From Sipunculus nudus (Eukaryota > Annelida > Sipuncula > Golfingiida > Sipunculidae): a stretch of 64,000 bases of DNA. The notes under the pieces were generated by a model. That model did not search any database, was not told the DNA's origin, and worked only from the letters and a program-made list of their open reading frames with translations. Each line of letters begins with the position of its first letter. Position 1 is the stretch's first letter. Below, piece by piece: positions 24,945 to 35,334 of this stretch. The stretch spans positions 14,071,508 to 14,135,507 of the forward strand of contig CM049313.1 of assembly GCA_026874595.1 (NCBI GenBank). The letters run 5' to 3'. The position numbers and the translations under genes were made by a program.

Positions 24945-27290
24945 ATAACTCTCTTATAGAAAGTATAATATGAATAGGTACACCTTAATAGCCATGTGAA
25001 AGGAATCTTTCTATTTCAAAATTTGACTGCCGATAAAGAAAATATGTTTTAATACAGAATCCTCTCTCACTCTTTTTCTGATATATTAGAAATTTCATGC
25101 ATAAATTAATATAAAGTGATTAAAAAACTGGATGCAAAGTAGCAAAAGTGTTCGAAATTTGTGAACTTTAAAATCAATGTCAGGTCCGAACAACTCCGAA
25201 CCCCCATCAAACCGTCCCCCCCCCCTCTCTCTCTCTCCATACACACACATGCACACATACATATATATATATAAATAAATATATATATATAATAAGAAGT
25301 AAAGCCGTGTGAGTCTGTAGTAGAAATGTACGTAAAAAGTGGTCTTTGCTTATCCTTCTTGGATATATGGATATGAAGTTATGGGACTTAACAATGGAGC
25401 GCGAGCACGAGGGCACTACAAGTCTTACTGTAAATAGGGGGCGGCCTTTCTCGATTATTGGTCCCATAAATGTGGGCGACCCTTATGTACGTCACGTCTA
25501 TTCTGTTCCCTGATATGCCCATTTTACAGATTAGTGGCAAGATGTCGCTAAGGAAAAAGGCTACTTACTCATAAAATGGTTTTAAAGTGTTTACAAGAAA
25601 ATGACATAAGGTACGCATTTCCTCGTTCTGCCCTAAGGACAAAAAGTTTTGGCGTTCTTTGACTGACAAAAAAAAAATAATCGCGAAAAACAGGTGGACT
25701 GAGGTAATGGAACCGACTATAATAAAACTGTTTTAACTGCCTTACTTTGTCATACATGGTAGACTTAGCTTACAACGTTTACTTAGGATCTAATATATCC
25801 ACTCTTTGAACAACAACCACCAACCGCAACATTTTTGGTAAGGTAACCGCCACATTGATAATGCTGGCTAAATTTGGTACTTTTTACATCTGCAGAATTC
25901 TATTCTGGTTCAAGGCATCGTGAGAAGGCGGAACACATGATTTCCCGGGCTTCAAATAGACTATTTGAACGGCAATTGCGGGTCCTGCATTGTTACACCG
26001 TGGAACCCACAAATAGTGCAGTCGTACATGAGTGAAACGAACATTTTCCTGAAAGGATGCAACAAGGACATGAGCAACACAAAATAAACACAAATAAATA
26101 CCTAAAAACAAATAAATAGAGCAAAAAGTTATGTTATTTACCAAGGTAAGTCCATTCAATGCGTTAATTTAGATATTATGGTGCAATGATGGAAGAACAG
26201 GTTAATCTTTAACCTGTTCTACATGTATCCTTAGATACATTACAATATTCATCTTGACATCATCTGAGAATATTACCTTGAACAGGTTGACGTATTACGC
26301 AGAATAGTATGATTATTTACACAATCGAATATAGAAATTAATAAACAAAAAGCAATGATCATCTTGAATCAAAGACTCTTGAGGAAATCGAAGGCTTAAT
26401 AACAACAATATAAGTTTTAATGATCATCAACATAATGAGCGACACCCTGAAAACCAAGTGTCAAATTGCCGGACACTCATTTCAGTAACATTTTAACTTG
26501 CATAGCTTTCATATACTCACAACCAGATATATAAGTGATACGCTTAAGACCAAAGCTCCCGATAACTTACAGCTAGACTAGCGACATCCTAATTTCAACA
26601 AGCAAATTCAAGAAATTCAAGAAAAAATCTGTGGTGACTAAGTGCAATAGTTTGAACTACTCTCAACAGATGGCAGCACCTGACAGATACTGCAAAATTC
26701 AAGTAATTTATGCCCATGACTAGCGACACCTGTTGGTGATACGTGAAACTAAATGTGCTGATTCATCATATCAAAAATGAAATCTCATATTGTATTATTA
26801 TCTTGTGAGACAAACTCCAACACCAATCCCAACCATGGTATGCATGAAAGCAATCACTTACCTGGATAATATTTTGGAAAGTTATCTCACGGAAACGAAA
26901 ATCTAACGAACGGACAGACAGATGGAGAGAAGTACAGACGGACAAACCTAAATCAATGCCCCCCGTTCGAGGAAGCGGGGAACAATAAATGTCTTAATGA
27001 CCCTATACTCTTTATGTGTAACTGGATTAATATTATGTATGCGTAGACAGGGCTCATTGGTCTCCGTTATGCACCAGTAAACGAGAGAGAAGACTCTGAC
27101 TCCAAGTAGCTCTGGCGAAACGCGGCAGAAGTATCGGGCGATTCGTTTAGGAGAGAATAAACTCTGATTTCAAACCCCAAGGTGATGCCCCGAAGACGAT
27201 AGAGCAGGGGCGGATCACGCCCAGGAAGACTGAAAGAAAACCTTAAAAAAGGTCTGCTATTGAAGAAAGAGGGGGTCGGGGTCGCAAAAT
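24945..27290 (+). repeat. Segmental duplication block, left copy
   Basis: The order of landmarks here recurs at 61325-63090: the TC/TA microsatellite, GCCGTGT-AGTCTGTA, the GAATTC..GGTTCAAGG region, the GAACAGGT hairpin, GACACCCTG-AAACCAAGTG and CTCATTGGTCTCCGTTATG. This copy contains an extra ~540 bp (26461-27003) and lies directly left of the first C1q exon. It carries a perfect hairpin GAACAGGTTAA-tct-TTAACCTGTTC at 26195-26219 that is degraded in the other copy. No gene is recognised. Confidence 0.85.
26461..27003 (+). mobile_element. Interspersed repeat insertion defined by an empty site
   Basis: The paralogue at 62797 runs straight from CCAAGTG to AAGCAATATACTC, whereas here ~540 bp intervene. 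Near its right end it has a GTTATCTCACGGAAACGAAA stretch, GGACAGACAGA-like repeats and a small hairpin CCCCCCGTTCGAGGAAGCGGGG-like fold at 26959-26980, then AATAAATG. This layout resembles interspersed repeats I associate with invertebrate genomes, but I cannot assign a class. No clear target duplication is visible. Confidence 0.65.
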
Positions 27291-27291
27291 T

Positions 27292-28548
27292 TGATTTGAA
27301 TCCATAAAAAAGGTTGTTTCGGCTTATCCTATTATATTTTAGTGCTTTTTAATATACGTTATGATTTTATGTGAATCAACGCATTATGATGGTAAACGTT
27401 CAGTAAAAATCATTAAGTTTTAGAATAAAACGTGTACGTTATAATGAGTCAGATCTGAGTTTATACTGAAAAGAGGAGCGTGTACTTGTGCATTACACTA
27501 TTTCTACAAACTATTTCTTTAATTTTTGTTTATTATTAAATCAACAAGCATAGAAAAATCTTGTGCCCCTTTGGATGTACCCTTACTTCTTCTGGTTCAT
27601 TTCTGATCAAATATAGAGTTGTCATCGCACTTTGTAATCGCTTGCTAATCTTTCTTACTGTAAATAAACATTCAATTTTAAGCAAGTATAATATATATTA
27701 ATAAAAACAACTTAGTATAACACACAAAATTATATTGAAATGAAAATGTATTCTGACTTATAAGTAGGAACGTCAGTTTTGTTCATCATACTTTTATTTA
27801 ACTTGTTCCTCTAAAGGTAAATAACGTAAAACAATTTACAACAAAGTACATGTCATCACCTGCGTTTTATCGATTTACTTCACACGTTAATAAGGTAACC
27901 CGCGAATGCGTTGTTTGGACCCCAATGAATGTTAAAGTGTTCTCCCTGTTTTCCTCGACAGACAACAACTTGGGCCACATCCCCCTTCTAGAGTGTGAGA
28001 ATAACAACGTGGCCTAATGTGGCATTGAAACCTTGACCCTCATATCCACGCCATTCCGTTCGCCAATTTTTCAGTACTTTCAGGCATACATACTTTCCTT
28101 CACTCACGCCATATACATGAAATTTGTAAAATCCAAATAAAGATGCGGCGAAAGTGTGATTCTTGACGTTGTATCCTTTCCCCTCGTTCAATCGCACGTC
28201 GTTGTAGGGAACCCTGAACTCCTTGTCGGTAAAATGAAGGATATTACCTTGAATACGGCAAAAAACGCCACTGCAAAAAAGAGCATCCACACACGAGTTA
28301 TTTATACCCGTGTGTGTACATATGTGTCATGTGTGTGTGGGTGTGTAGCCATGATTGTAAATGGTATATTTTAAAAAATATATATACGGATAATTTTTCT
28401 CAATTATGAATTTGAATTAATAGTAGTTATTCTGTTTTTTTCTTCAATCAAATGGTTGTATATTGTTCTCATCGGAAAAGTGTTAGGTAATCGGATTACC
28501 ATACTTACAAGAGAAAATATAAAGAACATGTTATTCCTTCGCATAATT
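27292..28548 (+). repeat. Tandem duplication around the C1q exon, first copy
   Basis: The block starting TTGATTTGAATCC repeats at an offset of 1258 bp. It includes the 3' flank, the C1q exon pseudogene and upstream sequence to GCATAAT. Identity is very high in the 3' flank (27313-27860 against 28571-29118). Confidence 0.9.
27880..28270 (-). pseudogene. C1q-domain exon, broken (copy A1)
   Basis: This is the minus-strand equivalent of the intact C1q exon at 38339-38724. C1q domains are trimeric beta-sandwich modules of secreted proteins; in bivalves many act as soluble recognition proteins. The core is readable: IPYNDVRLNEG-type, YNVKNHTF and FHVYGVSEGKY motifs. A splice acceptor (CTTTTTTGCAG) precedes it at about 28271. 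Two lesions are visible. One is a one-base deletion shortly after the exon start, relative to the unit B copy. The other is an in-frame TAG at 27988-27990 where unit B has a lysine codon, cutting off the last strands, which still read on to a TGA at 27880-27882. A polyadenylation signal lies at 27793-27798. It is probably non-functional unless spliced differently. Confidence 0.85.
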
Positions 28549-29635
28549 TGATTTGAATCCCTAAAAAAAGGTTGTTTCGGCTTATCCTATTATATTTTAG
28601 TGCTTTTTAATATACGTTATGATTTTATGTGAATCAACGCATTATGATGGTAAACGTTCAGTAAAAATCATAAAATTTTAGAATAAAACGTGTACGTTAT
28701 AATGAGTCAGATCTGAGTTTATACTGAAGAGAGGAGCGTGTACTTGTGCATTACACTATTTCTACAAACTATTTCTTTAATTTTTGTTTATTATTAAATC
28801 AACAAGCATAGAAAAATCTTGTGCCCCTTTGGATGTACCCTTACTTCTTCTGGTTCATTTCTGATCAAATATAGAGTTGTCATCGCACTTTGTAATCGCT
28901 TGCTAATCTTTCTTACTGTAAATAAACATTCAATTTTAAGCAAGTATAATATATATTAATAAAAACAACTTAGTATAACACACAAAATTATATTGAAATG
29001 AAAATGTATTCTGACTTATAAGTAGGAACGTCAGTTTTGTTCATCATACTTTTATTTAACTTGTTCCTCTAAAGGTAAATAACGTAAAACAATTTACAAC
29101 AAAGTACATGTCATCACCTGCGTTTTATCGATTCTACTTCACACGTTAATAAGGTTACCCGCGAATGCGTTGTTTGGACCCCAATGAATGCTAAAGTGTT
29201 TTCCCTGTTTTCCTCGTCAGACAACGACTTGGACCACATCCCTTCTAGAGTATGAGAATAACAACGTGGCCTAATGTGGCATTGAAACCTTGACCCTATT
29301 ATCCACGCCATTCCATTCGCCAGTTTTTCAGTTCTTTCAGGTATACATACTTTCCTTCACTCACGCCGTATACATGAAATATTTAAAATCCAGGTAAAGA
29401 TGCGGCGACGTTGTATCCTTTCCCCTCGTACAATCGCACGTTGTTGTAGGGAACCCTTAACTCCTTTTCGGTAAAATGAAGGGTATTTAATTCCTTGAAT
29501 ACGACAAATAGTAGTCATTCTGTTTTTTTTTCTTCAATCAAATGGTTGTATATTGTTCTCATCAAAAAAGTGTTAAATAATCGGATTACCATACTTAGAA
29601 GAGAAAATATAAAGAACATGTTATTCCTTCGCATA
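28549..29635 (+). repeat. Tandem duplication around the C1q exon, second copy
   Basis: This is the second arm of the 1258-bp tandem duplication. It is shorter because the 5' end of the C1q exon and the adjoining intron are deleted near 29507. After 29635 the sequence continues with the landmarks that follow the C1q exon in units B and C. Confidence 0.9.
29139..29507 (-). pseudogene. C1q-domain exon, broken and 5'-deleted (copy A2)
   Basis: This is the tandem duplicate of copy A1. It keeps the in-frame TAG seen in A1 (within CTTCTAGAGTATGAG), so that nonsense change came before the tandem duplication. It also has a 2-bp deletion beside it, a ~16-bp deletion near 29407, and loss of the exon 5' end with its splice acceptor. 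The frame at 29114-29311 is a shifted reading and not a protein. A polyadenylation signal (29051-29056, minus) is still present. Confidence 0.85.
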
Positions 29636-32358
29636 ATATGATTTAGTAAATGCCCATAGACCGTGGAAATAATATAATAGCAATGAAACTGACTTATCTA
29701 AACTATGTAGAATTCATTCTCCTACCTCCTCTCTGTTGGTGGGGCGCCAGTGGCTTTATGGACTGATGATACAAAAAAAACACGATATTAGCGTCTACAA
29801 ATACCTATTAAAGGCATGGAGTTTATATAAAAATAATAAAACCAGACAAATGGACGTTTAGGCACAGACTTGAGTTGAGATGCACTTTACTTTTTTTAAT
29901 TTGTTGTATAATGCTTTAATAGGGAATGCCAAAGAAGATGGAATCAGGGAAATTGTAAGTTCTATATGAAATAAGACAAGTTGTCACATGTCTCGTTAAC
30001 AAACCCTTCACACAATAGAGTTTAAACAACTTTGCGGTACAAGACACACATAGAATTGCTGCTAAAACGTGTAGTTTAAAAAAATTTCATTAATCGCCAA
30101 ATTGCCTATATGCCAGACTTGTGGGAGGGAAGCATGACGATACATTATGTATAACTAAAGGTGAACTGGGGAACCAGGCAAAGGAGAAGGGATTATAATG
30201 TGCAGGTAACGTAACTGAAATAAGTTCAATAGTCTGTATTTTTTGGGGGATGGGGGTGGGGGGGGAGGGCTAGGTAGCCAAGACACCATGATATTCCGAC
30301 CTTTTTAAAATGAACTCTTCTTCAGTTTGACGATTGTGTTGGATGGCAGGCTGCCGCTAGGGTTTTGGAGAATGAGGTTGAAAAGCATACCAACTCATTG
30401 AACCTAATTGTCCCGCGAGAGTGGAGTGGGTATGAGGTTGATATACAGGAAACGCCATTTAAAGAAGTGTCAAGCCAGTTTTGAGTGGGGTATGACGGTC
30501 ATCTTCATTTAACTCTAACAAACTTCATAAATACTAAGAATACCGAACTGCATATAAAATTGCGTGTTTTAGGAACCAGATCTATTCAATGAATTGAACA
30601 TTATTTCACGACATGTTTTCATGGGGAAAATTTTATGCCATGTCCTCCTTTCAAGAACTTGTAAAAAAATTGAGGTATAGCGTTTATAGTATATTATATA
30701 CAATTTTACCCGCACAGCATTTTAGTCAAGCATATTTCTTGGTCAAATAATTCACATACCCGTTGGTTCAGATAAACTTTTCCCCACCCGAGTGACCTGT
30801 TACTCTGCGTTTATCCTAAGTAAATCATAGCGGATAACAGAAAAAACGAACTTCATCTTTTTTGTGAATTGCTGAAATTAAAAATTAGATTTCTCTGTAA
30901 AGACATCATTTAATCTTTTAATTTATTCAGATTTGTTATCAAAATTTTAAATATAAAAATACAAACCACAGTTAAAGAAGACTGACAGAGTAACAAAATG
31001 ACTCATTAACAAATAAACAGTGATCGATTTTATTCTTTCTTATAATTTTCAATCATTCATTGTTTTCACTGTTAAATAATTGACTTCTAAATTGGCTTGG
31101 ATTCATGACAGCCTTATATTGAAACACACTTCCATGTCTCAAAACCTTTTTCAGGAAATCTTGAAGTAGGCCTGATTTGCCATACATCACTTATTTACTA
31201 AACATTTATTACAATGAAAATATCACAATACATATCACCATATGCTACCAGATATTCTATTATATACTGCAATATGAAAGTTTCTAACCGGTGCGCAGCC
31301 CCAATATTTAAAAAAGGCTAATCAGTTCTTAAGAATATCTTAGATTTTTGGATTTTTATGTCATGCAAGTGTCCTAAAAGATTTTCAGATTTTTTACTTA
31401 TTGGGTAAAGAATCCGATTTTATCAGGATTAAAAATATGCCTAAGATTAAACCACATCATTAAAAAAAATCTTTCTTTTCTTCCATTCTTACATTTTTTT
31501 GTATTATGTATATAAAAGTAACCGAGTAAGTAACCGATTAAAACTAGGTTTTATCACGAGATTATATATACATTAAACTATAACTCTGAGTCACGGTTTC
31601 ATTAGCATTTGAATCGTCAATATTTCAAATGTAACGTCTTTATCAGACATCAAGAACGGATTATTTTCTTTACCTGTTTAACTCAAGGACCTACTAGTAT
31701 ATCAATCCATTGCCATATTAGATAATAACATTTTGTTTCTTTTTGACCTAAGTGTTATCTGTTAACAGGAACAATTTCAAACCACAACACGTGTGGATAA
31801 GCTTAAATCCTTAACATTCCCTCCGCCGAATGGTGGATAAGAGAACTTTGGAAATCTTAGTTAGGCCTAGCGAACTTTGGTGTTGCATCAACGGGTTACG
31901 ACTTTACAGGATTTCGGTATAAAGATAAACTCAAAAATGAAACGTGATGAGACTGGTGAAAAAGACCAACCACCGGCCCCGGAAATAAATAAAAGTCACT
32001 GCAACGGACATTGGTATACCCAGTCCATCTATCAACAGATACCTGTTATTCGTAACGAAAATAACAAGCACAGCCACCAGACACCTCATCAAAAGCACAT
32101 AACCAAACGTGCATCAGACATGCGTGCTTATATGTAACAGCCATCAATGCTATCCCATCGACATTGTAATAAGTAGCCGTTATTGATTATTCATATCAGG
32201 CTACAAGTGATGCATTAAAACAAAAGACAACGTGAACTACCAAGCCTAAATTTTGACCCAATTTTGTTAGTAAAATGTCGTTTCCTGTGTCATACACTTG
32301 ACATACACCGTGTAACTCGTACGAGAAATGTCTGTATTCATGTTTTCAAACCATGCAT

Positions 32359-32360
<2 letters not shown>

Positions 32361-32404
<44 letters not shown>
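32361..32404. repeat. (TA)n microsatellite
   Basis: An uninterrupted TA run within unit A. The same place in unit B (about 41714) lacks it. Confidence 0.95.
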
Positions 32405-32408
<4 letters not shown>

Positions 32409-33772
32409 GTACAACGAGATATTCCTTGTCCCTAAAGTGTTCTTAGAAAGTATACTTTGGCCGAATATTTTAAGTAACAGCGTGCCTGTAACCCCTTAGG
32501 CGATGTAAAACATTCACTAACTCATCTAAATTAAAGGTGCGGTTCTCGTTATTACTAAGCGTTCACTCTGACATCTAGAAAGACTGCAATATAAGAGAGG
32601 CAAAATGGTGCCGATGTGCATAGCACTCCTTTTATTATAGCAATTTATGAACAGAAATCATGAATTTCTGACAGAAACTCTCTCTTGGATCTGCCTCTCT
32701 GTTCCTTTTGGCGTTTCCAGAACATATCTTCCCATTTTAACACGTGCAGATCCATTGAAAGATGATAGATACAAAGTTCCAAGAAGCACAAAATGATAGA
32801 GATTTTGCTCGTTTGACTTCCCAGAGTCTCTTGCATCAGAAAACAAGGTAACAAACGAGGGGCGAAGCTCAGATGATGACCTAAGCTATACCTAGTTCAT
32901 ATAAGCATGGGAAATATATATTTAATTTATCGAATACCGAATGGAATTTTTCTTTATAACTAAGATTCAGAATTTAGACCTGTTCTTGATTTAGTGCCGT
33001 TTCCACACATTACCTGCGATTTGTCAGAATAACTGACCAATTACATCTGTTTTCCACATACCAGTCAATTTGTCGTTACCTGTATAATTGTTCATTCGAT
33101 GGCTAACGTGTGGAAGTCTAAACCTCTGCGGTTATATGTTGCTTGATCAGCTGGCAATATTCAGATAAATTCTGAATGCCCTACAGTGTACATCTGGCAC
33201 ATATGAAGGTGTAACTAGACATAGTATGCTGTCGCCTGCGCTACACCTACTATTAGTTACCTGTCAAGAGTATTGTATTATTCGGGTTTAAGGAGGCGTT
33301 CTATGAATTATTCTCTAGTTATATCTTTTATACATAAAAAATTGTTTGCAACATCTGGGATTGATGTGGGATTTACTCCTTCATTCAGTCATTGAAATTA
33401 TTCCGTGTCTCATGTACTGGCTTTGTCACAACGGGTGTTATTGTGAGCTGTAAAACGTGTTGTTCGCCTACAGCTCCTATATACAATATGGTTTCTATGT
33501 TTTGATGTTGCAGATGTTCATTATATTAAAAATGTATTAATGTGTTTTGAATATATGCAAACCTTATATCGGTCTGTTCAGTTTTTCGATTGGGATGGTA
33601 GGTCATCATTCATCCGTTTGTCCGTGCGTGTATCACCTTGCAGAATTTCCATTATAGATAGATTAACGAGATGCTGATTGTTTCGGGGGGGGGCAACATT
33701 GTTGACCACATCCTTGAGGCAATTCATATGGATACAGGAGTAATATATGACTGTTTGCATATTGTTACAGGT

Positions 33773-35299
33773 ATCTGTTTTATTATGCGCAGGGTTTTGC
33801 GTGGAATTCTGATTCGTGTTAGGCACAAGCCCTGGGCGTTGCTATGGGAACCGTACTTGTTGAACCCTGGCTTGTAGAGGAATATTGCTCGTTGTAGTAT
33901 AGAATTTTCGGGTCTGTACATCAGCTATGGACACGGAAGAGTGTGACTCACTCGTCAGCGTTTTTGGACCTATTCCGATAACTGCAGAATTAACAGACAT
34001 TCTACGAACAATTACAGACTTAATACGGATTGTATCCAGTTTGACTTTGGGATTTTAACCAGAACTTCACTCTAGGATAACAGCAGATTGTTTTCGAGAT
34101 TAAATCGGACATTCTAGGAGAAGATTTATTAGAACTGTTTATGTGGATTACTTGTGTTAAAGGACTTTTGTTGGGCTGTGACAGTTGTGATATCCAGGAA
34201 TCAAAGCCTACAAACTGGAATCTGGTAATGTACATTTTATTATGGTTGTGTTTTAAATACTGTGTGATTGTATTGATTTAGTGTATTGTAGAGGCAGGAT
34301 TATTCTACGATTAAAGGCCTTGTCACATTAGCACTGCGTGGGCCACACGGGCTTGATGCGTGCATGAATTTTGTTGCACGCGGGGAAATTTCTGCGGGCA
34401 GGCCAAGATTTTGGTAGGTTTCGCGTTGAACTTGCCGTTAGATGCGTGGAATCTGCGTGGGCCTTGCGTGTGCTCCGTGTGACATGCGGGCCAGGCGCGT
34501 GAGAGCTTAGAGAAAGGTCCGTGTTAGCTCCGGGCCACATACGGGCACTGAGGTTATCTAGGTTTCAACTTCGGGCCAGATACGTGGGAGTTACCTTCAA
34601 GGCGCGAGAGTTGTGCGTGCCGGTAGTGGGATTATTTATACGGCAGAGGTAGTTGCAGAGCGTCAGCAACTTGCTCGCAACCAGCCCTCAGATTACCAGC
34701 AGGAAGACAGTAACTGGCCCTCAACATGCCCTCATGTTCCTCGTATACCTCGCTACATGCCCGAAGAAATGACGGGATTCACACGCAGGTCGAAAGTACC
34801 GACACCGTTTCATTGTCAGCAAAAACGCACGCTTCATGCCCGCATCTGACACTAACAGGCGTGAAATTGCCACAGGTCCACGGCCAACCTACTTTCTTCC
34901 ACTGCCTGTGACTTGCGGCCGCCACGGGCGTCCTGTTCTGCGTGGACTTTGCGGGCAAACTCCCGCAGCTTACCCGACCAAGTTTTGAGCATGTTCCAAA
35001 CTTGGCTTCGGGCAATTCCGTGCGCACCTACGGGCAAGTCCGGACAAGATACGGGTGAGAAACTGCCAGGTCCGTGCTAACTGCGGGGAGCTGCGGGCAC
35101 CAAACATTGTCACCCGGAAGTTGCACATGTGACAGGGGCATGAATTATAATTATTTATTAACAAAAAAAACTCTGATATCTTTACTCATTCCCTTAGACA
35201 TTTCACGTTGCCTAGTGTAACGGAATCTGACTTTATTTTTCTCCTTAACAAAAATTTATGCTCGTCACGATTACGTTATCTCTTGTTATTTGGATATGT

Positions 35300-35303
<4 letters not shown>
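33773..35303 (+). mobile_element. Candidate solo LTR with a nested insertion
   Basis: The ends are TGTTACAG at the left and TGTAACA at the right. Units B2 and C have only a TA tract at this place (49408 and 57860), so the whole stretch is an insertion into TA-rich DNA; ATAT on both sides is a possible target duplication but is ambiguous in that context. Its right 150 bp and the region 34150-34310 match the reverse-oriented element at 15373-16288. No coding region for gag or pol is present. A GC-rich element sits at 34314-35144, so the LTR alone is about 700 bp. An alternative is a DNA transposon with 7-bp TGTTACA ends. Confidence 0.6.
34314..35144. mobile_element. GC-rich MITE-like element nested in the LTR
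   Basis: Comparison with the LTR at 15.4-16.3 kb shows about 830 extra bases here. The ends are imperfect inverted repeats: GGCCTTGTCACATTAGCAC at the left, and TGCCCCTGTCACATGTGCAA when the right end is read on the opposite strand. TTA on both sides would fit a 3-bp target duplication (PIF/Harbinger-like), but this is tentative. The interior is far more GC-rich than its surroundings and packed with CGTGGGC, TGCGGGC and ACGGGC motifs. Overlapping frames at 34328-35164 on both strands come from this composition and are not genes. Confidence 0.6.

Positions 35304-35331
<28 letters not shown>
35304..35331. repeat. (TA)n microsatellite
   Basis: A TA tract at the right edge of the candidate solo LTR. 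It corresponds to the longer TA tracts at 49408 and 57860 in the empty sites. Confidence 0.9.

Positions 35332-35334
<3 letters not shown>

Noticed and set aside
31877-32137. 86-codon plus frame
   Set aside because: The paralogous stretch in unit B (about 41330-41480) is frameshifted and shortened, and there is no domain.
32645-32854. Possible signal-peptide exon for the C1q gene, with related sequence near 42000 and 56800
   Set aside because: A hydrophobic LLGTLYLS-type stretch is seen, but the reading frame is not kept between units (2-base indels, stops), so coding is not supported.
34328-35164. Cluster of overlapping frames on both strands
   Set aside because: High GC of the nested element lowers stop density; no frame has a domain.
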